From Paenibacillus sp. FSL R10-2734 (GTDB taxonomy: Bacteria; Bacillota; Bacilli; Paenibacillales; Paenibacillaceae), in NCBI RefSeq assembly GCF_037963865.1, contig NZ_CP150170.1, forward strand, positions 2,976,001-3,040,000: 64,000 nt of DNA, given 5' to 3'. This document shows positions 34,064 through 43,799 of the stretch, in pieces. Position numbers and translations under genes: made by a program. Under the pieces are notes generated by a model. That model ran no database searches and was not told the origin of the DNA. It saw only the letters and a program-made list of their open reading frames with translations. The first letter of the stretch is position 1; each line of letters opens with the position of its first letter.

Positions 34064-35045
34064 TATGCTTCCGCTAATCCGTAACGAATGTTTAAAAATC
34101 ATAAAAAAGAAACGGTTTTATGTTATACTGCTGATTCTGATTGTACTGGTGCCTATGTTCACCTACGCCCAAATGCGCTCAGCTGAGCGTAGCCGAGATA
34201 AATTCAACTCCGATTGGCGCCTGGAGATCCAGCAGCAGATCATTGATAATCAAAATTCTTTGGGTAGTGACCGAATTCCAGAGGAATGGAAGACTTATCG
34301 GCGAATATTTGTACAGCAGCTTCAGTATTACCTTCACCATGATGTGAATCCGAATGAGCCAAGCGGTGTTACTTTTACCCGTGAGTTTATGGATAATTCG
34401 GTTACTTTATTTATTCCGCTGCTCATCATGGCGGTTGCCTCGGATTTGGTCTCTGCGGAGCGAACTACAGGGACGATCAAAATGTTGCTGACAAGGCCAG
34501 TTAAGCGCTGGAAAGTTTTGTTTAGTAAAATGGCGGCATTACTTATGTTTGTTTCACTTATCGTTCTTTCTACCTTTGTGATCAGCTACCTAATCTCTGG
34601 TCTGGCTTTTGGATATAAGGGCTTTAATATCCCTGTATTTACAGGCTTTACGATCAGTGGGGACTCGGTAGATATGTCTACTGTACATGCAGTACCACAG
34701 TGGAAATATATGCTTATGCAAGGTGGATTGATTTGGTTCGTAAGCGTCGTAGTTGCCCTACTTGCTTTTATGATCTCGGTATTGGTAAGAAGCACGGCTG
34801 CTAGTATAGTGGTCATGATGGCAGCGCTGATCGCTGGAAATATTTTGACCAACATGGCTGCATCCTGGACAACCGCGAAATATTTATTTATGGTAAATCT
34901 TGGACTGACCGGTTATTTGTCGGGAACTCCCGCCCCCATAGAGGGGATGTCCTTGTCATTTTCGATGGCTGTGCTAGCTGTATGGGGGGCCGCTTCGGTG
35001 ATCATTTCATTCGCCGTCTTTACGAAAAGGGATATTTTGAATTAG
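34056..35045 (+). CDS. ABC-2 type transporter permease
   Basis: A 329-residue membrane protein with about six membrane segments and a large extracytoplasmic loop after the first, containing SNDRDK-like polar sequence (about 30-105). The segment VSAERTTGTIKMLLTRPVKRWKVLFSK is typical of ABC2_membrane permeases. The TTG is used because GGAGGG lies 8 bases before it; a GTG three codons earlier overlaps that site. It overlaps the ATPase gene, so the two form one transporter. Confidence 0.88.
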   Translation: MNNMLPLIRNECLKIIKKKRFYVILLILIVLVPMFTYAQMRSAERSRDKFNSDWRLEIQQQIIDNQNSLGSDRIPEEWKTYRRIFVQQLQYYLHHDVNPNEPSGVTFTREFMDNSVTLFIPLLIMAVASDLVSAERTTGTIKMLLTRPVKRWKVLFSKMAALLMFVSLIVLSTFVISYLISGLAFGYKGFNIPVFTGFTISGDSVDMSTVHAVPQWKYMLMQGGLIWFVSVVVALLAFMISVLVRSTAASIVVMMAALIAGNILTNMAASWTTAKYLFMVNLGLTGYLSGTPAPIEGMSLSFSMAVLAVWGAASVIISFAVFTKRDILN

Positions 35046-35077
35046 AATGTACAAAGTGACGAAAACGTTTGTTTGCA

Positions 35078-35183
35078 TTTTAAGAAATATAAGAAAGTAT
35101 AAGTACTGCACCTATACTGTATAGCTTATATTTCTCGCTTAAACGCTGACCGTCCCTAAAAGGATACCGAAAGCGTTAATGCT
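35078..35183. repeat. GAAATATAAG/CTTATATTTC element, copy D, upstream of parE
   Basis: Arms at 35084-35093 and 35125-35134, 31 bp apart. To the right follow CGCTTAAACGCT and an AACGCT...AGCGTT hairpin. The reverse complement of the right part aligns over 60 nt with copy B upstream of the dynamin. Confidence 0.75.
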
Positions 35184-35213
35184 TGAGTATAGAGAAAAGA
35201 AGGAGGAGCATGA

Positions 35214-37196
35214 ATGCTCGAACAGATCGATATGTTTGCTGAAGTTTCTAATAACGGCGAGAATGGCCGTACTGGATACGATGCTGACGACATTCAAGTG
35301 CTCGAAGGTCTGGTTGCAGTACGCAAACGACCTGGCATGTATATCGGCAGTACAAGTTCTTCGGGACTACATCATCTAGTATGGGAAATTGTAGATAATG
35401 CTGTGGATGAGCATTTAGCCAAGTATTGTACGAAGATTGACTTAATACTTCGCAAAGATGGCTCAGTAACGGTGACAGACAACGGCCGGGGGATTCCTAC
35501 TGGAATGCATAAGACAGGAGTGCCTACGCCGCAGGTTGTATTTACAATCCTGCATGCGGGCGGTAAATTCGGTGGATCTGGCTACAAGAAATCAGGCGGA
35601 TTGCATGGCGTAGGCGCTTCAGTGACGAATGCTTTGTCTGAATGGCTCGAAGTAGAGATCTATCGAGAAGGCAAAATCCATCGTCAACGGTTTGAATATT
35701 GGGTGGACAAGAAGGGGAAAGAGCATGTTGGTGAACCTGTAACCGGCCTTGAAATTCTGGGGAACACCAACAAAACCGGTTCGAAAATAACTTTTAAACC
35801 GGACATTCGCGTCTTTCCAAATGGAATTGCCTTGAATTATGACACGCTAGCTGAACGTGTTCAGGAGATCGCTTTTTTGAACTCAGGTCTGCGAATTACA
35901 CTGCATGATGAGCGAAGCAATCGTCAGGACGAGTTCTTTTACGAGGGTGGTGCAAGCCAGTTCGTAGAATTCCTGAATGAAGGCAAGGATGTTCTGCATG
36001 ATGTCATTCATTTTAGCGCAGAAAAAGACGATATCGAGGTGGAAGTGGCTCTTCAGTACAATGGTGGCTATACGGAAACCTTGGCTTCCTTCGTTAACTC
36101 TATTCCTACTCGTAGCGGTGGTACTCATGAGACGGGCTTTAAGGCTGCATATACTCGTGTGTTAAATGACTATGCCCGCCGTACACAGTTGCTTAAAGAA
36201 AAGGATAAGAATTTAGAAGGAAATGATTTGCGCGAAGGTATGATGGCTGTCATCAGTGTCAAAATGTCCGAGGTTGAATTTGTTGGACAGACGAAGGATC
36301 AGCTCGGTAGTGCTTCTGCCCGTAGTGCAGTAGACTATATCGTATCTGAGAATATGGCTCGTTTCCTGGAAGAAAACCCACAGGTTGCACAAAGTCTTCT
36401 GAAAAAGTCGATTCAAGCCTCTAAGGCTCGTGAAGCGGCTCGCAAAGCCCGTGATGAGATCCGAACAGGTAAGAAACGTAGCGAGAGCTCGAATCTTGGC
36501 GGCAAGCTGTCACCTGCGCAGTCCAAGGACGTTACACGAACTGAGCTGTTCATCGTAGAAGGTGATTCGGCCGGTGGCTCAGCCAAGCAAGGCCGTGATT
36601 CTAAGATTCAGGCGATCTTGCCACTAAAAGGAAAACCGATGAATCCGGAAAAAGCCAAGCTGCTGGACATCCTTAAGAATGATGAATATAAAGCGATCAT
36701 TTCCACGATTGGTGCAGGAATTGGTCCGGACTTTACCGTCGAAGACAGCAATTATTCCAAAATTATCATTATGACCGATGCGGATACAGATGGAGCGCAT
36801 ATTCAGGTGCTGCTGCTGACATTTTTCTATCGTTATATGAAGCCGTTAATAGATGCTGGAAAGGTCTTTATCGCTCAGCCTCCGCTTTATAAGCTGACCC
36901 GTAAGACGGGCAAGCTGGAGACCGTACGTTATGCATGGAGTGATGAAGAGCTGCAAAATTACTTAAAGGAATTCGGCAAAAACTTCGAGCTTCAGCGTTA
37001 TAAAGGATTGGGTGAGATGAACCCCGATCAGCTGTGGGAAACGACGATGAATCCAGAGTCGCGTACGCTGCTTCAGGTACAGATTGAGGATGCAGCTAAG
37101 GCTGAGCGCCGTGTTTCTACACTAATGGGTGACAAAGTCGATCCTCGTAAACGCTGGATTGTTGAAAATGTCGATTTCACTGAAATTGTAGAGTAG
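35214..37196 (+). CDS. parE: DNA topoisomerase IV subunit B
   Basis: The 660-residue ATPase subunit of topoisomerase IV, which unlinks replicated chromosomes. The GHKL domain has EIVDNAVDEHLA, DNGRGIP and GGLHGVGASVTNALS; the TOPRIM region has IVEGDSAGGSAKQGRD and MTDADTDGAHI. The length of 660 and the following parC gene distinguish it from GyrB. GGAGGAG precedes the ATG by 7 bases. 253 bp separate it from parC, holding a dispersed hairpin repeat without a T run, so read-through is possible. Confidence 0.95.
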   Translation: MLEQIDMFAEVSNNGENGRTGYDADDIQVLEGLVAVRKRPGMYIGSTSSSGLHHLVWEIVDNAVDEHLAKYCTKIDLILRKDGSVTVTDNGRGIPTGMHKTGVPTPQVVFTILHAGGKFGGSGYKKSGGLHGVGASVTNALSEWLEVEIYREGKIHRQRFEYWVDKKGKEHVGEPVTGLEILGNTNKTGSKITFKPDIRVFPNGIALNYDTLAERVQEIAFLNSGLRITLHDERSNRQDEFFYEGGASQFVEFLNEGKDVLHDVIHFSAEKDDIEVEVALQYNGGYTETLASFVNSIPTRSGGTHETGFKAAYTRVLNDYARRTQLLKEKDKNLEGNDLREGMMAVISVKMSEVEFVGQTKDQLGSASARSAVDYIVSENMARFLEENPQVAQSLLKKSIQASKAREAARKARDEIRTGKKRSESSNLGGKLSPAQSKDVTRTELFIVEGDSAGGSAKQGRDSKIQAILPLKGKPMNPEKAKLLDILKNDEYKAIISTIGAGIGPDFTVEDSNYSKIIIMTDADTDGAHIQVLLLTFFYRYMKPLIDAGKVFIAQPPLYKLTRKTGKLETVRYAWSDEELQNYLKEFGKNFELQRYKGLGEMNPDQLWETTMNPESRTLLQVQIEDAAKAERRVSTLMGDKVDPRKRWIVENVDFTEIVE

Positions 37197-37260
37197 TTGC
37201 AGTAAGCAGTGATGCAAGTGACGATAATCCCGATTTTCAAAAAGCTTGGTGGTTCTTGGA

Positions 37261-37383
37261 ACGTAAGGGAATTTTGGAACTGTAGGAGCGATAGCGCCCG
37301 CCTTTGTCTCCGGATTTTATTCGCATTAGCGGTGTAATCAAAGAAATCTGGAGACAACAGCGGCCGGAAGTCCAAAAATCCCT
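37261..37383 (+). repeat. Dispersed hairpin repeat, copy 3, between parE and parC
   Basis: Stem TTGTCTCCGGATTT / AAATCTGGAGACAA (37304-37317, 37344-37357), fully paired with one G-T, around a 26-base loop with GCGGTGTAATCAAA. Flanks GGGAATTTTGGAACTGTAG and AACAGCGGCCGGAAG are shared with copies 1 or 2. Confidence 0.85.
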
Positions 37384-37449
37384 GAAGTGTTCATGAGAAT
37401 TACCACACTATTTTAAAACGGGCAGTTTGAGGAACAGAAGGTGAGCAAA

Positions 37450-39891
37450 GTGAGTAGTTTATCAGAACAATTTTTGCCGGCTTTTCTGGAAGAGGTCGTC
37501 GGTGACCGCTTTGGTCGGTATTCCAAATATATTATTCAGGACCGGGCAATTCCCGATGTCCGTGATGGACTTAAGCCTGTACAGCGCCGGATTCTTTATG
37601 CGATGTACGACTCTGGCAATACGCCTGACAAGCCATACCGCAAGTCAGCCAAAACCGTCGGGGATGTAATGGGTAATTACCATCCACACGGTGACTCCTC
37701 GATTTATGATGGTATGGTACGTATGGCGCAGCCATGGAAAATGGGGCATGTACTTGTTGACGGTCACGGCAACTGGGGCTCTATGGACGATGATCCAGCT
37801 GCGGCAATGCGTTATACGGAAGCACGGTTATCTCCGATTGCAATGGAGATGATGCGTGATATCGAGAAGCGGACAGTACTGTTTAAGGATAACTTTGACA
37901 ATACAGCCAAAGAGCCCGTTGTGGTTCCTTCCCGGTATCCGAATTTGCTTGTAAATGGCACGAGTGGGATTTCTGCGGGTTTTGCTACTGAAATTCCGCC
38001 ACATAACCTTCGTGAGGTTATTGACGCTTGTATTGCAGTGATGCAAAAGCCAAATATTGAGCTGGAAGAAATTATGACCTTTATCAAAGGTCCGGATTTC
38101 CCTACAGGCGGCACTATTATGGGTGGAGACGGCATCATGGATGCTTACCGCACAGGCAAAGGCCGTATTTACTTGCGCTCCAAGACTGAGATTGAGAACA
38201 TGCGTGGCGGAAAGCAACAAATCGTGATTACTGAAGTTCCTTTCCAGATTGTAAAATCACGACTAGTTACCTCCATGGAGAACATTCGGCTAGAGAAGAA
38301 GATCGATGGTATTGCCGAAGTTCGTGATGAAAGTGGACGAGAAGGACTTCGAATCGTAGTTGAACTCAAAAAAGAAGCTGATGCCCAAGGTGTTTTGGCG
38401 TATCTGCTCAAAAAAACCGATCTCCAAATCACCTATAACTTCAATATGGTGGCTATCGTCAATAAAGCGCCGCAACAGCTTGGTCTTAAAGCCATCCTGG
38501 AGGCCTATATCGCGCATCAGCGTGAAGTAGTGACTCATCGCACCCAGTTTGATCTCGAGCGCGCAGAAGACCGCGCTCATGTCTTAGAGGGCTTGGTTAA
38601 AGCGCTGAATATTCTAGATGAGGTTATCGCTGCGATCAAAGCATCGAAGAACCGTCAGGATGCTCAGAACAATCTCGTGTGGATGTTCGGCTTCAGTGAA
38701 CGTCAAGCAGATTCCATCCTTACCTTGCAATTGTATCGTCTGACTAATTTGGAGATTACCTCTCTCCAAAAAGAATTGGATGAAATGATGGCAAAGATTA
38801 CACATCTGCGCGGCATATTGGAAAGTGACAAGAAGCTCGTAGCTGTAATCCGTAAGGAATTGCTGGAGATCCGCGACAAGTATGGGATCGATCGTCGTTC
38901 TTTGATCCAAGGTGAAGTAGAAGAGCTTAAAGTTAGCCTTGAAACGTTAGTCAACGCTGAGGATGTATTAGTTGCACTTTCAGCAGATGGTTATATTAAG
39001 CGCACTAGTATGCTTTCCTTCACCCGTTCTGGTGGTGAGCGTCAAACTTCAGGGGTTAAAGAAGGCGATCATATCGTCAAGCTGCTCGATGTGAATACCC
39101 GTGACAGTCTACTGGTATTTACGCGCAAGGGACAGTACTTCTTGCTTCCTGTGCACCAGATTCCGGAGTTTAAATGGAAAGAACCTGGTACGGCGATTGT
39201 TAACGTTATCGGATTGTCTAAAGGGGATGGAATCATTAGCGTGATTCCGGTCAATAATCTTGATGATCCGCAGCAAAGCCTTGTGTTTATCACCCGCAGA
39301 GGTCAGGTTAAACGTACAGAGCTCAAGGAATACTCTACAAGCCGTTCTGGAGCCGTAGCAGCCTGTAAGGTAGCTGAAGGTGACGAGATCATCACAGTGG
39401 CTACTAGTACGAATGACAAGGACATTGTACTCGTGACTCGTGAAGGAATAAGTATTAGATTCCGTGAGAATGAAGTTAATCCAATGGGCCGTGTTGCGTC
39501 TGGTGTAAGAGGAATCCAGCTGCGTGAGGGCGATGAGGTGATTTCTTGCTTCTGGGTCAGTGAAGACGAAGGTGAAATCCTCACCATTTCCGATATCGGA
39601 TATGCGAAACGTTCATTACTAGTGGATTATCCATCTCAAAGCCGTGGGGGAAAAGGGATGCCAACTTTTGAATTTAAGGAAGGCAAGCGAGTACGACCAA
39701 ATGGCAGCAGGTTGGCAGGGGCCTTCTATTGCAGAGAACCGCTAGAATTGAATGCAATTACACGGGAGAATGCTCATCACACGTTCTCTTCTGAATCAGC
39801 ACCGCTTGGAGAGCGTCGTTCTACGGGCAAACAGATTGTTGCTGTAGAGAAAAAAGATGAGATTGCAAATCTATTCCCAGCAGTTAAATAA
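37450..39891 (+). CDS. parC: DNA topoisomerase IV subunit A
   Basis: The 813-residue cleavage subunit of topoisomerase IV. The active-site tyrosine is Y122 in RYTEARLSPIA; the N terminus contains RYSKYIIQDRAIPDVRDGLKPVQRR, and the helix-turn-helix region has KTVGDVMGNYHPHGDSS. S and D at the quinolone-resistance positions (HPHGDSSIYD) look wild type. The C-terminal beta-pinwheel lacks the full GyrA box QRRGG-type repeat. AAGGTGA sits 5 bases before the second GTG, preferred over the first GTG three codons upstream, which overlaps it. A strong terminator follows. Confidence 0.95.
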   Translation: MSSLSEQFLPAFLEEVVGDRFGRYSKYIIQDRAIPDVRDGLKPVQRRILYAMYDSGNTPDKPYRKSAKTVGDVMGNYHPHGDSSIYDGMVRMAQPWKMGHVLVDGHGNWGSMDDDPAAAMRYTEARLSPIAMEMMRDIEKRTVLFKDNFDNTAKEPVVVPSRYPNLLVNGTSGISAGFATEIPPHNLREVIDACIAVMQKPNIELEEIMTFIKGPDFPTGGTIMGGDGIMDAYRTGKGRIYLRSKTEIENMRGGKQQIVITEVPFQIVKSRLVTSMENIRLEKKIDGIAEVRDESGREGLRIVVELKKEADAQGVLAYLLKKTDLQITYNFNMVAIVNKAPQQLGLKAILEAYIAHQREVVTHRTQFDLERAEDRAHVLEGLVKALNILDEVIAAIKASKNRQDAQNNLVWMFGFSERQADSILTLQLYRLTNLEITSLQKELDEMMAKITHLRGILESDKKLVAVIRKELLEIRDKYGIDRRSLIQGEVEELKVSLETLVNAEDVLVALSADGYIKRTSMLSFTRSGGERQTSGVKEGDHIVKLLDVNTRDSLLVFTRKGQYFLLPVHQIPEFKWKEPGTAIVNVIGLSKGDGIISVIPVNNLDDPQQSLVFITRRGQVKRTELKEYSTSRSGAVAACKVAEGDEIITVATSTNDKDIVLVTREGISIRFRENEVNPMGRVASGVRGIQLREGDEVISCFWVSEDEGEILTISDIGYAKRSLLVDYPSQSRGGKGMPTFEFKEGKRVRPNGSRLAGAFYCREPLELNAITRENAHHTFSSESAPLGERRSTGKQIVAVEKKDEIANLFPAVK

Positions 39892-39919
39892 AGCAAGCTA
39901 ATAACAACAGATTTATTAT

Positions 39920-39967
39920 AAAGACGCTTAGGCAGCTCTTCTTGAGAAGGGACTAAGCGTCTTTTTT
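39920..39967 (+). terminator. Rho-independent terminator of parC
   Basis: Perfect 12-bp stem AAAGACGCTTAG / CTAAGCGTCTTT around a 21-base loop, then T. Confidence 0.93.
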
Positions 39968-40083
39968 ATTTTCATGCTTTTTGGTGCAAGAGATTTATTT
40001 TTTCTTCTTTTGCAGGAAATGGAATTTGTTTCGCGAAAATGTACTTATACCGGATAGAACCGCAAGGAAAGGAAGGAATAAGT

Positions 40084-40515
40084 GTGCACGCTTCTGAATT
40101 CAGTAAGATTTGGCATAAAATTTTGAAAGATTATAAATTACATATGGACAGTAATCTTGCCCCAACGTTAACGGATGCCCAACTCACTGTACTTGAATTG
40201 CTTCAGGAACGTGATGCCATGAAGCCTTCTGATCTGGCCCCACATCTGGCGACCAGTCCTGCAGCGGTTACTATGTTACTTGATCGGATGGAGAAACATG
40301 GGCTAATTGTTAGGGAGAGAGATGCTTCGGACCGCCGTATTGTATGGGTGAGTATAACAGAAACTGGAATTAAGGAAACTGCACGTGGTTTAAAGATCCG
40401 CAGCGATTTTTTTGCAGAAGCGCTTGATCCAATCTCCTCTCATAATCAACAGCTACTACTCTACTTAATGGGCAAAATGGTTGTTACAACTACACCAGAG
40501 GGTTCTACACCATGA
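40084..40515 (+). CDS. MarR-family transcription regulator
   Basis: A 143-residue winged-helix regulator. The recognition region reads LAPHLATSPAAVTMLLDRMEKHGLIVRERDASDRRIVWVSIT, the classic MarR pattern of helix, wing and DxRR. The GTG start has AAGGAAGGA 6 bases upstream; the ATG 15 codons earlier has no such site. No target gene is adjacent in the same direction, and a bidirectional terminator follows. Ligand unknown. Confidence 0.88.
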   Translation: MHASEFSKIWHKILKDYKLHMDSNLAPTLTDAQLTVLELLQERDAMKPSDLAPHLATSPAAVTMLLDRMEKHGLIVRERDASDRRIVWVSITETGIKETARGLKIRSDFFAEALDPISSHNQQLLLYLMGKMVVTTTPEGSTP

Positions 40516-40540
40516 ATAATCGAAATGACACTTTATTGCA

Positions 40541-40577
40541 AAAAAAGAAGGCCATCCGTTAGCGGACGGCCTTCTTT
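40541..40577. terminator. Bidirectional terminator between MarR and the pseudouridine synthase
   Basis: AAAAGAAGGCCATCCG pairs with CGGACGGCCTTCTTTT around TTAG, with A before and T after, so it can serve both converging genes. It overlaps the end of the minus-strand gene. Confidence 0.9.
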
Positions 40578-41305
40578 TGTAATTCCTTAGACCACAAATC
40601 CCAAGGGTGAGTTTGCGGGGGCAGGGAAATAAGTTCTACCTCTTCTTTAGTGACTGGGTGGGGAAAACCTACAAGTGCTGACCATAGTGCAATTTGCTGT
40701 CCAGGTCTGTTCACTGAAGCCCCATACTTCTGATCACCGTATAAAGGGCAGCCAATGGAGCTAAGCTGTACTCGAATTTGGTGTGAACGACCGGTAAGTA
40801 AATCGATCTTGAGCAAGCTGTAGCCCTCTGCGCTGCCAAGCACCGTGTAATCCAGAATGGCCTCTTTACCACCGGAGGTTCCTTTTCGGACTACTGTCAC
40901 GGTGTTACTCTTAGCGTCTTTAAGCAGTGTATCGGTAAGACGGCCGCGAGATGCTGGCGGTTTTCCGTGCACGACAGTTAAATACACCTTATGAAAGCTG
41001 TGAGTTCGGACACACTCGGACAGTCTTGATGCTGCTTTAGATGTCTTGGCAAAGATCATTGCACCACCGACTGGACGATCCAGGCGGTGGACAAGTCCCA
41101 TATAAACGTTACCGGGCTTGTTAAACCGTTCCTTCACATCTTCTTTGAGTAGGTTCAGCAGATCAGGATCTCCAGTGGCATCCTCTTGAACAGGAATATT
41201 CACAGGCTTCACTATACCTAGTAGATGGTTATCTTCGTACAACACCTCAAAGCGCTGCGATGCTCCGCCCAGTGGCTCGTTGCTGCCAGATACAGGCTGT
41301 GTCAT
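40559..41305 (-). CDS. RluA-family RNA pseudouridine synthase
   Basis: A 248-residue enzyme converting uridine to pseudouridine in RNA, probably rRNA. The catalytic aspartate is D76 in VHRLDRPVGG. Other family segments are VLYEDNHLLGIVKPVNIPVQ and LLTGRSHQIRVQLSSIGCPLYGDQKYG. No S4 domain is present, so it is a short RluA-type protein. GGAGG lies 8 bases before the ATG. It follows the methyltransferase gene by 3 bp and is surely cotranscribed with it. Confidence 0.92.
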   Translation of the reverse strand: MTQPVSGSNEPLGGASQRFEVLYEDNHLLGIVKPVNIPVQEDATGDPDLLNLLKEDVKERFNKPGNVYMGLVHRLDRPVGGAMIFAKTSKAASRLSECVRTHSFHKVYLTVVHGKPPASRGRLTDTLLKDAKSNTVTVVRKGTSGGKEAILDYTVLGSAEGYSLLKIDLLTGRSHQIRVQLSSIGCPLYGDQKYGASVNRPGQQIALWSALVGFPHPVTKEEVELISLPPQTHPWDLWSKELQKKAVR

Positions 41306-41308
41306 GGC

Positions 41309-42172
41309 TTACGCCTCCCAGCGTCCCAGAATACCGCACGGTAGGTTCATGCCGGAGGAAGTAATCGGAAGACCGATTTCGCCGGAGGTGAGTTTCCCAC
41401 CATAACGTTTGCCCATGGTCATCGAAAGCATATTACGTAGTACGGTTGGAGAAATCCCAGTGGTGTATGAGTTGATTAGCATGAATAAAGGTTTATCGCT
41501 CATAATTTGCATACAGCTCTCTAGGAATGGATATAAGCTTGATTCCAGCTTCCACATTTCTCCACCAGGTCCTCTTCCATAGGAAGGCGGGTCCATAATA
41601 ATCGCATCATACTTACTGCCACGGCGTTGTTCGCGTTGTACGAATTTGAATACGTCATCCGTGATGTAACGAACTGGACGTTCTCCCAGGCCAGACAGCT
41701 GCACATTTTCTTTCGCCCATTGCACCATGCCTTTGGCTGCATCCACGTGAACTACAGAAGCGCCAGCACTCGCTGCGGCTACAGTAGCTCCACCAGTGTA
41801 AGCAAATAGGTTCAGTACTGAGATCGGACGGTTAGCAGCTGCAATCTTGTCCATCATCCAGCTCCAGTTGGCCGCTTGTTCAGGGAATAACCCTGTATGC
41901 TTAAAATTCGTAGGACGCAGATGGAATTTTAATTTTCCGTAACTAATCTTCCAATCGTCCGGAATCGTTTTTTTCATTTCCCATTGTCCACCACCAGCCG
42001 AGGAACGGTGATAGTGACCATGTACATCACGCCATTTCGCTGTCTCGTTAGAAAGCGGCCAAATAATTTGTGGATCAGGACGGCGCAGGATGATGTCGCC
42101 CCAACGTTCAAGCTTCTCTCCACCGCCAGTGTCAATTACTTCATAGTCTTTCCAGTCGCTAGCTATATACAT
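41309..42172 (-). CDS. Class I SAM-dependent methyltransferase, RlmI-like core
   Basis: A 287-residue methyltransferase. Motif I is VLNLFAYTGG (119-128) and motif IV is DPPSYGRG (194-201), the arrangement of the Methyltrans_SAM (RlmI/YccW) group that methylates rRNA cytosine. It lacks the N-terminal PUA domain of RlmI. AAGGATGG lies before the ATG. Pairing with a pseudouridine synthase supports an RNA-modification role. The exact target base is not predictable. Confidence 0.87.
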   Translation of the reverse strand: MYIASDWKDYEVIDTGGGEKLERWGDIILRRPDPQIIWPLSNETAKWRDVHGHYHRSSAGGGQWEMKKTIPDDWKISYGKLKFHLRPTNFKHTGLFPEQAANWSWMMDKIAAANRPISVLNLFAYTGGATVAAASAGASVVHVDAAKGMVQWAKENVQLSGLGERPVRYITDDVFKFVQREQRRGSKYDAIIMDPPSYGRGPGGEMWKLESSLYPFLESCMQIMSDKPLFMLINSYTTGISPTVLRNMLSMTMGKRYGGKLTSGEIGLPITSSGMNLPCGILGRWEA

Positions 42173-42399
42173 TTTTTAATCCATCCTTCAAAAATTCATT
42201 TAGCCTTTATTGTACATCATTTCACCTTATAGCTACAAACAAAATACGCACAGGTTAACACTCTACTTATTTTAACCAATGAAGATTATGTGTATAATAT
42301 TTCCATGCTCGCAGCTATTATTCTGGCACTTTAAGCAACGATTGTGTATGATCAGATACCAGAGTCCTTACCATTTTTACGATCGGAGAACTTCAGCAT

Positions 42400-43257
42400 A
42401 TGTTCAATCTATCACCTCTATATTTCCCGATTACTGCGAATCCAGCTCAAACAAGTGAATTTCTACCTAGCCAAGCTTTGCAGCCGTACATACGCTGTTT
42501 TTGGGGCTCCGCTGCAAGAGGTCTCCATTCAGAAGCATTAGTAGCTGTTGAGGATACGACGACTTATTACGAACCACGGATGGAAACGATTATTCCGGAT
42601 ACATGTATGGATATTATTTGGAATTTGAATGAATCAACAGGGCTAACAACAACTGTTTTTTCCGGCATCAATGATGCTCCTTTTGAAGTTCCTTCAGACA
42701 GAGGAGGTATGATCTCAACCTTCGGTATTCGATTCCATTTCTGGGCTGTTCATTATTTTGCGGATGACCATCTCCGGGATGTCTTGAATGCATTTGTGGA
42801 TGTAGACCAATACTTTGGTACTTTCAAGAGAGAGCTGGGACTCCTGCTAGAACAAGCCAATTCTATGAAGGAAAGGATTGCAGCTGCTGAGGCTTATCTG
42901 TTTCAGCGTCTAGAGCGTGGAGGACGGACTAACGATCGGATGATGAACGCAGTTTATACGATAATTAAACAAAAGGGTGTAGTAACAGCTGAGGATTTGG
43001 AAGCCAGCTCTACTCTAAGCAGACGGCAGCTAGAAAGACTGTTTCAAGAATATATAGGTTTATCGCCCAAAAAAAATGCAGATCTTGTACGATTTCAGAA
43101 TGTATGGCGGGAAATGTATCATCTGCCTGCGCAGACGAAGAATATGCAGGATCTTATTTTTACGTATAGATTCAGTCATCAGCCACATTTTATAAATAGT
43201 TTCAAGAAATATGCTGGAAGAACGCCACTTGAAGCTTTAGTCTATGCTGGCAGATAA
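42400..43257 (+). CDS. AraC-family transcription regulator
   Basis: A 285-residue regulator with an N-terminal region of the DUF6597 kind (LQPYIRCFWGSA, then FGIRFHFWAV) and a C-terminal AraC DNA-binding pair (about 185-283, STLSRRQLERLFQEYIGLSPKK and YRFSHQPHFINSFKKYAGRTP). The start ATG has GGAGAA 9 bases upstream. The following gene encodes a VOC protein, a frequent neighbour of such regulators and a plausible target. The inducer is unknown. Confidence 0.85.
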   Translation: MFNLSPLYFPITANPAQTSEFLPSQALQPYIRCFWGSAARGLHSEALVAVEDTTTYYEPRMETIIPDTCMDIIWNLNESTGLTTTVFSGINDAPFEVPSDRGGMISTFGIRFHFWAVHYFADDHLRDVLNAFVDVDQYFGTFKRELGLLLEQANSMKERIAAAEAYLFQRLERGGRTNDRMMNAVYTIIKQKGVVTAEDLEASSTLSRRQLERLFQEYIGLSPKKNADLVRFQNVWREMYHLPAQTKNMQDLIFTYRFSHQPHFINSFKKYAGRTPLEALVYAGR

Positions 43258-43349
43258 ATGTCGTGATTTTGCAATACAAAGGTTGCTAGCCTTGTTAAAC
43301 TCAAGTAAGAAATGAAAACTATGATGATGAGAATGGAAGGGGACAAATT

Positions 43350-43715
43350 ATGATTTCGTCTTTTGAAGGCACTAACATTTACACTAAAGATACTGCGGCA
43401 TTGGCAACATTTTATTCAGAGGTGCTAGGTATTCCTATCCCGTTCGAAGGTTATGGCAACTATGATGGCGCAAAGATTGGATTTGATCAGAAACAGCCGG
43501 GAATCATTATTTGGGATGCGACGAAATGGGAAAAGCTTACGACAGGCTTTGTTAATTTAGTATTCGGCTGCGATAATCTGGATGAGACATATGAGCAGTT
43601 AAAGGCTAAGGGTCTGGATTGTCAGCCACCGGTTATGATGGAATATGGCGGAAAAGAAATGAACTTCCGTGATCCAGACGGTAACCATATTACCCTGCTC
43701 GAAGGAGCATATTAA
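43350..43715 (+). CDS. VOC (glyoxalase/bleomycin resistance) domain protein
   Basis: A 121-residue metalloenzyme-fold protein. Two beta-alpha-beta modules are recognisable: TKDTAALATFYSEVLGIP and GFVNLVFGCDNLDETYEQLKAKG, ending in NFRDPDGNHITLLEG. The C-terminal Glu and the central histidine typical of metal sites cannot be assigned with certainty. GGAAGGGG precedes the ATG. It is probably regulated by the AraC protein upstream. Substrate unknown. Confidence 0.85.
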   Translation: MISSFEGTNIYTKDTAALATFYSEVLGIPIPFEGYGNYDGAKIGFDQKQPGIIIWDATKWEKLTTGFVNLVFGCDNLDETYEQLKAKGLDCQPPVMMEYGGKEMNFRDPDGNHITLLEGAY

Positions 43716-43741
43716 TACAGATTTGAGTAAAAAAAAGGATC

Positions 43742-43787
43742 AAACGCAAACGTAACGGTGTGAATAGCCGGGAGTTTGCGTTTTTTT
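43742..43787 (+). terminator. Rho-independent terminator of the VOC gene
   Basis: AAACGCAAAC pairs with GTTTGCGTTT around a 22-base loop, followed by T. Confidence 0.88.
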
Positions 43788-43799
43788 ATTTATATTCAT

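Noticed and set aside
37197..37449. Hairpin between parE and parC as a terminator
   Set aside because: No T run follows, and it belongs to a dispersed repeat family found in other contexts.
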